This document shows, in pieces, positions 1 through 6,490 of a DNA stretch of 11,860 nucleotides. Below the pieces are notes generated by a model that had not been told where the DNA came from, ran no database searches, and was given only the letters and a program-made list of their open reading frames with translations. Each line of letters starts with the position of its first letter. Position 1 is the stretch's first letter. A program made the translations under genes and the position numbers. The stretch spans positions 1-11,860 of the forward strand of contig JAUWQS010000023.1 in NCBI GenBank assembly GCA_030610915.1, given 5' to 3'. The stretch comes from Pseudomonadota bacterium. GTDB lineage: Bacteria > Desulfobacterota > Syntrophia > Syntrophales > JADFWA01.

Positions 1-19
1 ACAAGCGACATATAAACAC

Positions 20-65
20 CCCATTCATTGGTATAATTATACCAATGAATGGGCAGAAAAGTCAA
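20..65 (-). promoter_or_regulatory. Palindromic operator overlapping a minus-strand promoter
   Basis: Positions 20-53 form a perfect 34-bp palindrome with no loop; its half is CCCATTCATTGGTATAA. On the minus strand a TATAAT box (36-41) lies in its centre and a TTGACT box (60-65) lies 18 bp upstream, so the palindrome covers the -10 box and most of the spacer. This is the layout of a repressor-controlled promoter firing leftwards. An ATG at 11 on the minus strand (reading ATG TCG CTT) follows a GGGG stretch 7 nt upstream and may be the start of the controlled gene, which lies outside the window. The palindrome and boxes are seen directly; the operator role is inferred. Confidence 0.5.
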
Positions 66-188
66 GCAAAAAATGCCTTTAGCCTTGATCTATAATGTTT
101 TTGCACGATCCTTGTTATAATTTTGGCGGGAATTTAGGTTATTATTCATACGTCAATTCCCAAAGCGAACCCATATCTGTTCCCCTGC

Positions 189-304
189 CTAAGGTTTGCA
201 GGATACATGGCACACCCCGGCGGGAGCCTCCGCGGCTATCGCCAACTCGAAATCGTTGCTCACCGCGGCACAGGAGACGACGGTCGTCTGCCCGTAGTTG
301 GCGT
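189..304 (-). pseudogene. Decayed 3' remnant of a second acr3 arsenite efflux gene
   Basis: On the minus strand this stretch reads TTVVSCAAVSNDFELAIA and then directly AEAPAGVCHVSCKP-stop. The intact Acr3 encoded at 1364-2449 has [17 protein letters not shown], about 45 further residues, and [17 protein letters not shown]. The remnant is therefore the last part of an acr3 gene lacking its 5' portion and with an in-frame internal deletion at about 233-236. The intact gene carries GCCGTGG at both points matching the deletion ends, so slippage between short direct repeats can explain the loss. The left end of the homology runs into the end of the MauE/DoxX gene in another frame. The sequence is divergent from the intact copy, so it is not a recent duplicate. 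Confidence 0.8.
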
Positions 305-772
305 CGATCTGGAAATAGCAAAAAGAAGGTAAAGAGAAACGGCCAGAAACATCCCATCCCGCAAAAAGGTCCAGATGTCTGCCGCATCTCCTGTGGGTGA
401 AGTGGAAAAACACCCGCAACTTATATCCAGCCCCCGTGCCATATTATACGACAGGGCGCCCATAAATATTATAAAGAGGAGGTTGCTTATTACAACCGCT
501 CCCGGCATCCAGAGTCCAATGATGAGAAAGGCGCCCAGGAAAAGCTCCAGCCAGGGCAACACAAGGGCAGTCAGGTTTATCAGCCAGTCCGGCAGGATCT
601 GATAAAGATAAACGGCCTCCGCAAAAGCCGCAGGATAGAGAATTTTATGGAAGCTGGCATAAATGAATACAACACCGAGTATCCAGCGTGCGGCATAGTA
701 TAAAATGCCTGCAAAACCTGTTTGGGGACGCATTTTCTCATATTTGTTGCGAAAGCCGCTTTTTTCTTCCAT
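260..772 (-). CDS. MauE/DoxX-family redox-associated membrane protein
   Basis: This 170-residue protein has about four hydrophobic segments (roughly 22-45, 66-88, 92-112 and 138-153) and the motif GLDISCGCFS with Cys119 and Cys121, which is typical of MauE/DoxX-like proteins. Members of this group are membrane proteins thought to handle periplasmic thiol or disulfide chemistry; the exact reaction is not known for this branch. The start follows an AGGA box that overlaps the rhodanese stop codon (TGAGGA), so it is the next gene of the arsenic operon and probably translationally coupled. The C-terminus is odd: about the last 15 residues (after FAISR) are read out of frame from the decayed acr3 remnant, so the original end of the protein has been replaced. 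Confidence 0.8.
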   Translation of the reverse strand: MEEKSGFRNKYEKMRPQTGFAGILYYAARWILGVVFIYASFHKILYPAAFAEAVYLYQILPDWLINLTALVLPWLELFLGAFLIIGLWMPGAVVISNLLFIIFMGALSYNMARGLDISCGCFSTSPTGDAADIWTFLRDGMFLAVSLYLLFAISRSTPTTGRRPSSPVPR

Positions 773-783
773 GTTTTTTGTCC

Positions 784-1302
784 TCAGGGTGAAACCGCAT
801 TTCCTTCTTCAACAGGCAGATTGGCGTCCTGCCAGACCGTCCAGCCGTTTACCAATTCCCTGACATTTTCGAACCCCTTATCCCGCAGGAAAACTGCCAG
901 ATCATGACTAAGGTGGCACGCTTTTCCATCGCAATAAGTGATAATCATCGTGCCGGAGGGGATATCCCCGGCAATTTCCGAAAAGCGCTTACTTGCATCG
1001 TACCATGACAGGCTCAGCGCTCCGCGGATATGACCGCTTTCATAATCCTGCTCGTCACGGGCATCAATGAATACCGCCGCCTGCGCTGAAAACAGCTTTG
1101 CGGCTTCCGGAAGTGGTATAATCGGATTATCTTCGGTTGCCGCAGTCATGCTGGTTTTAACAGACCAGTCGCCGACTACCGCGATAGAGCCAGGGCGAAG
1201 ATAATTGACACCGATTCCAACAATCCCGGCCAATAAAATAATTGCAGGTATTTGCCAGAGGGTCTGTTGCCAGTTTGATCGGTCTCGGGTGGGCATAATC
1301 AT
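784..1302 (-). CDS. Membrane-anchored rhodanese-domain protein
   Basis: The protein has 172 residues. Residues 16-36 form one transmembrane or uncleaved signal segment, and residues about 62-165 form a single rhodanese domain with the FIDAR and YESGHIRGA motifs. The active-site loop YCDGKACHLS has the catalytic Cys at 124 and a second Cys at 129. Rhodaneses carry sulfane sulfur as a cysteine persulfide; with this anchor the domain probably faces the periplasm. It lies between acr3 and the MauE/DoxX gene, so it may handle sulfur or thiol groups in the arsenic response, but that role is inferred. An alternative start is the third codon (1296), 9 nt after AGGA; the first ATG is close to the same box. 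Confidence 0.85.
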   Translation of the reverse strand: MIMPTRDRSNWQQTLWQIPAIILLAGIVGIGVNYLRPGSIAVVGDWSVKTSMTAATEDNPIIPLPEAAKLFSAQAAVFIDARDEQDYESGHIRGALSLSWYDASKRFSEIAGDIPSGTMIITYCDGKACHLSHDLAVFLRDKGFENVRELVNGWTVWQDANLPVEEGNAVSP

Positions 1303-1363
1303 AAATCCTTTTTATCCTTCAAGGTGTATACATCAAGTAGCATCTTAAATACTCCATTACCTT

Positions 1364-2449
1364 TCAGGGTTTGCAGAACACATGGCACACCCCTGTGGGG
1401 GTCTCCACGGCGTAAGGAAAGTACTTTCGCTTAAGCCATAAAGCTACGTTGACCAGACCAATTAGAACAGGCACCTCTACCAGAGGCCCGATTACCGCGG
1501 CAAACGCTACCCCCGAATCGATGCCGAACACCGCCACGGCCACGGCGATGGCCAGCTCGAAATTGTTGGATGCCGCCGTAAAGCTCAGTGTCGTGGATTG
1601 TTCGTACGTAGCGCCGGCTTTCATCGACAGAAAAAATGACACAAAAAACATGACCACAAAATAGACACAAAGCGGGATTGCCACCCGAATGACATCCAGC
1701 GGCAACTGGACGATATATTCACCCTTCAGTGAGAACATTACCAGGATAGTAAACAGCAGGGCGATCAAGGTAATCGGGCTGATCCTGGGAATAAACTTCT
1801 TCTCGTACCATTCTTTGCCCTTTACCTTCAGACCGATCACCCGGGAGATGATGCCGGCGATAAAGGGGATACCCAGATAGATAAAAACGCTCTCAGCAAT
1901 CTGACCGATGGAGATGTCTACCACCGCGCCTTTTAGTCCAAGCCATTGAGGGATGACGGTAATGAATATGTAGGCATAAATGGAAAAGAAGATGACCTGA
2001 AAAATGGAATTAAAAGCTACGAGCCCCGCGCAGTATTCCGTATCGCCGCCGGCCAGATCGTTCCAGACGATCACCATGGCGATACACCGGGCCAGTCCGA
2101 TAAGAATCATGCCCACCATGTATTCATGATGACCCGAGAGAAAGGCAATGGCCAGAAGGAACATCAGGATGGGGCCGATTATCCAGTTCTGAATCAAAGA
2201 AAGCAAAAGCACTCTAAAATTTTTAAACACTTCGCCGAGTTGTTCATATTTGACCTTTGCAAGGGGTGGATACATCATCAGTATCAGGCCAATGGCAATG
2301 GGGATATTGGTGGTGCCAACCTGAAACTGGTTAATCACGCTGCGGATGTCCGGGTAGAAGTATCCGCCCCCGACGCCGACGAACATCGCCAGAAAGATCC
2401 ACAGGGTCAAAAACCGGTCCAGAAATGAAAGGTGTTTCGTTTGAGACAT
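1364..2449 (-). CDS. acr3: Acr3-type arsenite efflux permease
   Basis: The protein has 361 residues and about ten membrane segments, the size expected for Acr3 of the BART/SBF fold. It exports As(III) from the cytoplasm using the proton gradient. Family signatures are visible: [14 protein letters not shown] (59-71), [18 protein letters not shown] with the essential Cys122, and [11 protein letters not shown] with the conserved Glu298. The ATG at 2449 is preferred over the GTG one codon upstream because GGAGG lies 6 nt before the ATG and only 3 nt before the GTG. The upstream ccdA-like stop codon TAG is embedded in this ribosome-binding site, so the two are likely coupled. Unusual: the protein ends in a tail GVCHVFCKP with Cys355 and Cys359, shared by the acr3 remnant at 189-304. 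Confidence 0.95.
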   Translation of the reverse strand: MSQTKHLSFLDRFLTLWIFLAMFVGVGGGYFYPDIRSVINQFQVGTTNIPIAIGLILMMYPPLAKVKYEQLGEVFKNFRVLLLSLIQNWIIGPILMFLLAIAFLSGHHEYMVGMILIGLARCIAMVIVWNDLAGGDTEYCAGLVAFNSIFQVIFFSIYAYIFITVIPQWLGLKGAVVDISIGQIAESVFIYLGIPFIAGIISRVIGLKVKGKEWYEKKFIPRISPITLIALLFTILVMFSLKGEYIVQLPLDVIRVAIPLCVYFVVMFFVSFFLSMKAGATYEQSTTLSFTAASNNFELAIAVAVAVFGIDSGVAFAAVIGPLVEVPVLIGLVNVALWLKRKYFPYAVETPTGVCHVFCKP

Positions 2450-2459
2450 CACCTACCTC

Positions 2460-3185
2460 CTACGATACGATTGCATTGATTAAGCCCGCGAGTGAGCTGA
2501 TGATAAAGTAGATCCCCAGCAGGCCGATCAGCACCCCCGCGCCCTTGCGGAACCAGTTTCCCGTCCCCTGCCAGGCGCTGTTTTCCATCAATTTTCTGAC
2601 AGCCGCTGTAAAGCTTCCGGCGACTACAATCGGCAGACAGTGGCCTATGGCAAACAGAACAATAAAAAGAATACCGGTAGCGACCTTCTGCTGGACAATA
2701 ATTATAGCCAGAATCGGCGCGATGAACCCGAATGTGCATGACCCGGAGAGCACGCCGTAGGCCAGACCCAGCACAAACGCGCCGAATACCCCCCTGAAAT
2801 TGAGGCGGTATAGCAGAGTGCCCGACATGGAGCATTTTTCCACGCCGAGCATACCCAGGGCCACCCAGATCAATATGGCGCCGATCAGAATTTGCCAGTA
2901 GTTTCCCACATCCCCCAGCATGCGGCCCAGGAGGGCACAGATGATTCCGATCAGGGCGATGGTGATAAACAGGCCGGTGGTAAACGATGCCGAATACACG
3001 GCGGCCTGTTTCGGGTTGACAGCCTTTTCCTGGCCGCCTACGTAGGCGACAATAAGGGGAATCGATGCCAGGTGGCATGGACTTAAAAGGACACTTACCA
3101 TCCCCCACAAAAAACATCCCAGTGCGGCAATGACCGTCCCGCCAACAATCCACTGATTAATCGTTAATAAAAATGTGTCAAGCAC
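2460..3185 (-). CDS. CcdA/DsbD-type transmembrane electron carrier
   Basis: The 241-residue protein has six or so membrane segments and the two conserved cysteines of the CcdA/DsbD transmembrane domain: Cys37 in LLSPCHLASIP and Cys150 in GSCTFGFIAP. Such proteins take electrons from cytoplasmic thioredoxin and pass them across the membrane to periplasmic thiol proteins. Here the likely partners are the exported thioredoxin just upstream (3350-3739) and perhaps the CxxC protein at 3894-4127. The start is GTG with GGGGAG 7 nt upstream. The stop TAG overlaps the acr3 ribosome-binding site. It could be annotated as a cytochrome c biogenesis protein, but no cytochrome maturation genes are present, so a role in the arsenic operon is more likely. 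Confidence 0.9.
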   Translation of the reverse strand: MLDTFLLTINQWIVGGTVIAALGCFLWGMVSVLLSPCHLASIPLIVAYVGGQEKAVNPKQAAVYSASFTTGLFITIALIGIICALLGRMLGDVGNYWQILIGAILIWVALGMLGVEKCSMSGTLLYRLNFRGVFGAFVLGLAYGVLSGSCTFGFIAPILAIIIVQQKVATGILFIVLFAIGHCLPIVVAGSFTAAVRKLMENSAWQGTGNWFRKGAGVLIGLLGIYFIISSLAGLINAIVS

Positions 3186-3227
3186 CTGTTTTCTCCCCTC
3201 TCCCCACTGTCATACCAACGATACTTT

Positions 3228-3350
3228 GTCATTTCGACCATTCCCCTGTCATTTCGAGCGGAGCGAGCTATAGTACCCGTCAGGGTGAAATCTTAGATTT
3301 CTCAGTCGTCAAGACTCCTTCGAAATGACATTTCTTGATTGACACGACAC
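3228..3350. repeat. Palindromic intergenic repeat, copy A
   Basis: The repeat begins with GTCATTTCGA (3228, again at 3249) and ends with the complementary TCGAAATGAC (3320-3329) followed by ATTTCTTGATTGACACGACAC. The core TTTCTCAGTCGTCAAGACTCCTT recurs in the copies at 3761-3892 and 10514-10614. The right end touches the stop codon of the thioredoxin gene. It is a nonautonomous inverted-repeat element with no ORF; a role in transcript stability or termination is possible but not shown. Confidence 0.75.
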
Positions 3351-3739
3351 TACTCTACTCCCATTTTTTGAAGCTGAGCAATGATATCCTTTTCCCCCAT
3401 AAACCCCACGTGCCGATAGATCTCTTTTCCATCGGAGTTGAAAAATATCTGCGTGGGAATGTACTGGATGCCGAACCGTTTGGCCTGCCCTCGATTTTTC
3501 CATACATCGATAAAAACAATGGCGGCTTTTCCGTCATAAACTTTTTTCAACTTTTCAAGGATCGGGGCCATCATCTTGCAGGGAATGCACTTTTTCGCGC
3601 CCAGGTCGATCATGGTGACCATGCCTTTGACGGGCACGCTGCCGAAGTCCTGAGATTTCTCGAATGCCGGCAGAGTCCCGGCGGTCAGCGCCAGAAACAG
3701 AGCACTCACGGCCAGGACCAATATTAAACGAATTTTCAT
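3350..3739 (-). CDS. Exported thioredoxin-fold protein
   Basis: The protein has 129 residues. Residues 1-25 look like a Sec signal peptide (KIR, then a hydrophobic stretch ending near LPA), followed by a thioredoxin fold. The redox motif CIPC is at Cys51 and Cys54, and the cis-proline loop is YIPTQIFF with Pro95. It is probably a periplasmic thiol oxidoreductase kept reduced by the neighbouring CcdA-like protein. An AGGAGA box lies just upstream of the ATG. The gene is separated from both operon neighbours by about 155-165 bp, each gap filled by a copy of the same palindromic repeat, unlike the tight spacing from ccdA to the MauE/DoxX gene. The substrate is unknown. Confidence 0.88.
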   Translation of the reverse strand: MKIRLILVLAVSALFLALTAGTLPAFEKSQDFGSVPVKGMVTMIDLGAKKCIPCKMMAPILEKLKKVYDGKAAIVFIDVWKNRGQAKRFGIQYIPTQIFFNSDGKEIYRHVGFMGEKDIIAQLQKMGVE

Positions 3740-3760
3740 GCGAATATTCTCCTTTATTCT

Positions 3761-3892
3761 GTCATTTCGACCTTTACCCTGTCATTTCGAATCCCGATTT
3801 ATCGGGATGAGAAATCTTAGCTTTTCACCTAATGGGGACTATAGCCCAGTCGTCAAGACTCCTTCGAAATGACATTTTTTAATTGACATGAT
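3761..3892. repeat. Palindromic intergenic repeat, copy B
   Basis: Same element and orientation as the copy at 3228-3350: GTCATTTCGACC at the left (3761), repeated at 3781, and CAGTCGTCAAGACTCCTTCGAAATGACATTT at the right, ending in AATTGACATGAT. It also contains an inner hairpin, ATCCCGATTTATCGGGAT (3791-3808). It ends one base before the stop codon of the small redox protein gene, just as copy A abuts the thioredoxin stop codon. Confidence 0.75.
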
Positions 3893-3893
3893 C

Positions 3894-4127
3894 CTAAGGC
3901 TTAAGCCATGCCTTGACCTCTTCCTTGTCGGGGATCTTCCCCACACTCTTCACCTCGCCGTCGATCACCACCGCCGGCGTTCCGAAGACGCCGTACCCGG
4001 CGATCTTCATGACATCGGTGACCTTCTCGATCTGCGCGTCCACGCCGGTCTCCGCCACCGCCTCTCTGACAATCTCTTCCGTCTTGTGGCACCGTTGACA
4101 TCCCGGCCCTAATACCTTTATATCCAT
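3894..4127 (-). CDS. Small CxxC redox protein (redox-active disulfide protein 2 type)
   Basis: The 77-residue protein is a minimal thioredoxin/glutaredoxin fold: MDIKVLGPGCQRC at the N-terminus with the motif CQRC (Cys10, Cys13), and GVFGTPAVVIDGEV with the cis-proline at about residue 51. There is no signal peptide, so it acts in the cytoplasm. It matches the family called small redox-active disulfide protein 2 (TIGR00412 from memory), whose members often sit beside ArsP-type permeases. A good ribosome-binding site (GGAG, 8 nt before the ATG) sets the start. It lies about 40 bp after the permease gene and is probably cotranscribed. It might reduce the permease, the CcdA-like protein or arsenic-thiol adducts; none of these is proven. 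Confidence 0.9.
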   Translation of the reverse strand: MDIKVLGPGCQRCHKTEEIVREAVAETGVDAQIEKVTDVMKIAGYGVFGTPAVVIDGEVKSVGKIPDKEEVKAWLKP

Positions 4128-4166
4128 TTTGTTATCTCCTTTCCAAAAAACCCTTATCGTTTCCCT

Positions 4167-5339
4167 TTATCCGGCAAAACTGCCGTACAGCAGCCCCGCG
4201 ATCGTGGACATAATAATAATGATACCACAGAAAGTAGCCGTCTTTTTAACACCCATCACGCTCCCGATCACCAGCATGTTCGGCAGTGACAGGGCCGGAC
4301 CGGCCAAGAGCAGGGCCAGCGCGGGCCCCTTCCCCATGCCTGAGCCCAGGAGCCCCTGCAAGATGGGTATCTCCGTCAGGGTCGCAAAATACATCAGCGC
4401 GCCCGCGACCGAGGCAAAGAGGTTGGCCCACAGCGAGTTCCCCCCCAGGAGTGACTGAACATAGTGCTCCGGAATCAGGGCCGGATGCCCCGGCCTCCCC
4501 AGCAGGAATCCGGCGACCAGGACGCCGCCGATCAGGAGGGGGAATATCTGTTTCATAAATCCCCAGGTCGAATCCACCCAGGCGACACGTTCATCCCTTG
4601 TGAACCAGGCCTTGACGATGAAAGCCAGGACAAGCAGAAAGGCGGCGGTGATGTACCATTTCCAGGCAAAGATCACCGGCCAGAAACCGGTCGCGCCGGC
4701 ACTTGGCCGGGCAAAGGAGGCGAACACCAGAATCAGGACCATGATCAGAAGATACAGGCCGTCCTGCAGCAGGGTGCGCTGTCCGTCACCGGCATCCGGT
4801 ACATAGATCTGCCCGGCGGTTCGAGCCGCGTCGTCCTTTTTGAAGATCAGCGCCATCAGCAGACCGGTGATACAGGCAAAGACAATCGCGCCGATCGCGC
4901 GGGCCAGTCCCATCTGCCACCCCAGGACCTTTGCCGTGAGGGTAATAGCCAGGATGTTGATCGCGGGCCCCGAGTAGAGAAAGGCCGTCGCCGGACCGAT
5001 ACCCGCCCCCCGCGTGTAGATCCCGACAAAGAGCGGCAGGACAGTGCATGAACAGACCGCCAGGATGGAGCCGGAGACCGAGGCCACCGAATAGGACAGT
5101 ATCTTGTTGGCCTGGGCGCCGAAATATTTCAGGATCGCTCCCTGCGACACAAAGACCGCGATAGCCCCAGCGATGAAGAAGGCGGGGATCAGACAGGTCA
5201 GGACGTGCTGCCGGGCATACTCCCGGAGCATCATGAAGGCCTCGAGCCCCGACTGGCGAATCAGGGCATGGTCCCACGGGATGTAATAGGCCACCAGAAA
5301 GACACCGGCGATCAGCAGCAGCTTGGTCCGTTCTTTCAT
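4167..5339 (-). CDS. arsP: ArsP/DUF318-family permease (organoarsenical-type efflux)
   Basis: The protein has about 390 residues and roughly eight to ten membrane segments, arranged as two halves separated by a hydrophilic loop near residues 170-190. The first half holds AVCSCTVLPLF and SGPAINILAI, and the second half TLTEIPILQGLL and LAGPALSLPNML, the signatures of the PF03773 permease family. Characterised ArsP proteins export trivalent organoarsenicals, but many family members have no known substrate, so the symbol rests on the arsR/acr3 context. The ATG at 5339 is chosen; a GTG two codons upstream (5345) is an alternative. The gene is noticeably GC-rich compared with the right half of the window. 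It follows arsR after a 113-bp gap that contains a copy of the promoter-region motif. Confidence 0.85.
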   Translation of the reverse strand: MKERTKLLLIAGVFLVAYYIPWDHALIRQSGLEAFMMLREYARQHVLTCLIPAFFIAGAIAVFVSQGAILKYFGAQANKILSYSVASVSGSILAVCSCTVLPLFVGIYTRGAGIGPATAFLYSGPAINILAITLTAKVLGWQMGLARAIGAIVFACITGLLMALIFKKDDAARTAGQIYVPDAGDGQRTLLQDGLYLLIMVLILVFASFARPSAGATGFWPVIFAWKWYITAAFLLVLAFIVKAWFTRDERVAWVDSTWGFMKQIFPLLIGGVLVAGFLLGRPGHPALIPEHYVQSLLGGNSLWANLFASVAGALMYFATLTEIPILQGLLGSGMGKGPALALLLAGPALSLPNMLVIGSVMGVKKTATFCGIIIIMSTIAGLLYGSFAG

Positions 5340-5410
5340 TGGCACGGTTTACCTTTTATCTCCTTCGATTTACCGAAAATTATCAGACTCGTATTCCCCG
5401 TCCATCGATT

Positions 5411-5440
5411 TCGTGTTTCGCGATATGACGATTCAGTGGG
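5411..5440 (-). promoter_or_regulatory. Second copy of the arsR promoter-region motif
   Basis: TCGTGTTTCG occurs here (5411-5420) and at 5814-5823 downstream of the arsR -10 box. The similarity continues: CGATATGACGATTCAGTGGG here against GGAATATAGTGACTCAGGATGGG there. The two sites lie before arsP and before arsR, so they may both bind ArsR. The repeat is seen directly; the binding is inferred. Confidence 0.4.
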
Positions 5441-5452
5441 TAAAAAAACACC

Positions 5453-5797
5453 CTACCTCCCGCAGATGTCCTCCCGGTGGATATGCGGCAGTTGCAGTGC
5501 CAGCCCGGCAACCTCGGGATCATCCTCCAGCCAGTGTTTCAGGTTGCCGATCAGGCTCGCCGCGTAGGGGCTTGTGCCGCCGTCCGCCAGCGCGTAATTG
5601 ACCCACAGCCCCTCTTTATGAAAGGCAATCAGGCCGGCGTCCTCCAAGATCTTCAGGTGTTTGCTGGCGGTGGACTGGGCCACGCCGAGGGCCTCCTTGA
5701 TTTCACAGACGCACATGACCCGTTTCTGCAGCATTTTCATGATCTTGACACGGCTCGGATCAGACAGGGCCTTCATCACCTTCAGAAATGTTTTCAT
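5453..5797 (-). CDS. arsR: ArsR-family arsenic-responsive repressor
   Basis: The protein has 114 residues and a winged helix-turn-helix of the ArsR/SmtB family: ALSDPSRVKIMKML, then CVCEI (Cys29, Cys31), then the recognition helix AQSTASKHLKILEDAGLI and the wing FHKEGLWVNYAL. The CVC motif corresponds to the As(III)-binding ELCVCDL helix of E. coli-type ArsR, so arsenite should release it from DNA. The ATG at 5797 is preferred to the ATG five codons upstream because the upstream ATG is part of the ribosome-binding site GGAGG, 8 nt before the chosen start. It is the first gene of the operon, directly behind a near-consensus promoter, and probably represses itself and the genes that follow. Confidence 0.93.
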   Translation of the reverse strand: MKTFLKVMKALSDPSRVKIMKMLQKRVMCVCEIKEALGVAQSTASKHLKILEDAGLIAFHKEGLWVNYALADGGTSPYAASLIGNLKHWLEDDPEVAGLALQLPHIHREDICGR

Positions 5798-5825
5798 ACC
5801 CGCGACCTCCATATCGTGTTTCGGG

Positions 5826-5854
5826 AATATAGTGACTCAGGATGGGATTGTCAA
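5826..5854 (-). promoter_or_regulatory. Promoter of the arsenic operon
   Basis: On the minus strand a perfect TTGACA (5849-5854) is followed after 17 bp by TATATT (5826-5831), with the arsR start about 29 bp further on. The motif shared with 5411-5440 covers the -10 box and the sequence just downstream, a suitable place for ArsR to block transcription. Confidence 0.8.
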
Positions 5855-5900
5855 CAAAAAAGTGGATAGGGCTTCAAGGGAAAAGAAAATGAGAAAATGG

Positions 5901-5982
5901 GGGTCACATCTCAAATACTGATTATTCGGCCTAAGGATTTTTTGGTCTAAATACTAAACATTTATTATTTGAGATGTGACCC
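5901..5982. mobile_element. 82-bp inverted-repeat element (MITE-like)
   Basis: The left end GGGTCACATCTCAAATA (5901-5917) is the exact complement of the right end TATTTGAGATGTGACCC (5966-5982). The 48-bp AT-rich interior codes for nothing of its own. No clear target duplication is visible. It sits just upstream of the arsenic operon promoter and forms the 3' end of the small ORF at 5931-6104. The transposase family is unknown; it could also be a fold-back regulatory RNA. Confidence 0.65.
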
Positions 5983-6104
5983 TCTATCGCTCCTAAATAA
6001 GTAAACAACCCAACTTCTATGCTCAGATACTCGTTCCCGTCCACTACACCCCGCACCTCATCGGACAGCTTCCTGTTTTTAAAGGTATTTTCAGGCGTTG
6101 ACAT
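5931..6104 (-). CDS. Small hypothetical ORF, probably truncated by an inserted element
   Basis: An ATG at 6104 follows AGGA at a good distance (7 nt) and opens a 57-codon frame. It begins MSTPENTFKNRKLSDEV and continues through NEYLSIEVGLFTYLGAIEG. From HIS onwards the frame is read from the 82-bp inverted-repeat element, so the natural C-terminus appears to be lost. I do not recognise a family. A short hairpin (CCTATTT / AAATAGG, about 6113-6131) lies just upstream. It may be the 5' piece of a dead gene rather than a functional small protein. Confidence 0.35.
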   Translation of the reverse strand: MSTPENTFKNRKLSDEVRGVVDGNEYLSIEVGLFTYLGAIEGHISNNKCLVFRPKNP

Positions 6105-6209
6105 GTGGTGTTCCTATTTGTTAAAAATAGGCAATAAAATTGAAGATAATAGAGCAAGGTAAATTGGCCTGTCAATCAATGGTTTCTGCTCTCGGAGATT
6201 CCTCATATA

Positions 6210-6237
6210 GTGACAAGTGTTACAGTAATATGATAAT
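6210..6237 (+). promoter_or_regulatory. Probable promoter of the first toxin-antitoxin module
   Basis: GTGACA (6210-6215) and GATAAT (6232-6237) are separated by 16 bp, each differing from consensus at one base. The antitoxin ATG lies 19 bp downstream with GGAG 7 nt before it. Confidence 0.45.
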
Positions 6238-6256
6238 ACGATAAAGGAGTTATATC

Positions 6257-6490
6257 ATGACAGCTATGTCTAACAGAGTTATTGAAGAAGCCCTTTCGCT
6301 TCCAGCAGACATCCGTCTGAACTTGGTGGAGAAGCTCATAACAAGCCTCAATCTGCCAATAGATGAGGATATCGATCGCCTTTGGGCAGAAGAGGCAGAG
6401 CGTCGCATATCCCAAATCGAAGCCGGCGAGGTTAGTCTCGTCCCAGGTGAGGAGGTTTTTTCCAAGATCCGAGCAAAGTACGGGAAATGA
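6257..6490 (+). CDS. Addiction-module antitoxin (PF09720-like)
   Basis: The 77-residue acidic protein is nearly all helical. It contains ALSLPADIRLNLVEKLITSL (residues 12-31) and then DRLWAEEAERRISQIEAGEV, ending VPGEEVFSKIRAKYGK. This pattern is that of the short 'addiction module component' antitoxins (TIGR02574/PF09720 from memory) that pair with ParE/RelE toxins. Its stop codon overlaps the toxin start as ATGA, so the pair is translationally coupled. GGAG 7 nt before the ATG supports the start. It should bind and neutralise the downstream toxin. Because that toxin is damaged at its C-terminus, the antitoxin may now be an orphan. Confidence 0.85.
   Translation: MTAMSNRVIEEALSLPADIRLNLVEKLITSLNLPIDEDIDRLWAEEAERRISQIEAGEVSLVPGEEVFSKIRAKYGK

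Noticed and set aside
1946..2428. 160-residue plus-strand ORF
   Set aside because: It is antisense to acr3, whose protein has clear family motifs; the plus-strand translation has no recognisable domain and a biased composition.
2449..3153. 234-residue minus-strand ORF overlapping the ccdA-like gene
   Set aside because: Another frame of the same strand; rich in Arg, Gly and His without family similarity, whereas the ccdA frame has membrane segments and both conserved Cys.
3228..3892. Thioredoxin gene as cargo of a composite transposon
   Set aside because: The flanking repeats are short, noncoding and present elsewhere; there is no transposase and no target duplication around the pair.
3228..3892. 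CRISPR-like repetition of GTCATTTCGA
   Set aside because: The units are few, irregularly spaced and inverted, and belong to palindromic elements rather than a repeat-spacer array.
4464..5051. 195-residue plus-strand ORF
   Set aside because: It lies antisense to the GC-rich ArsP-type permease gene; long antisense frames are expected there and the product is highly polar with no motif.
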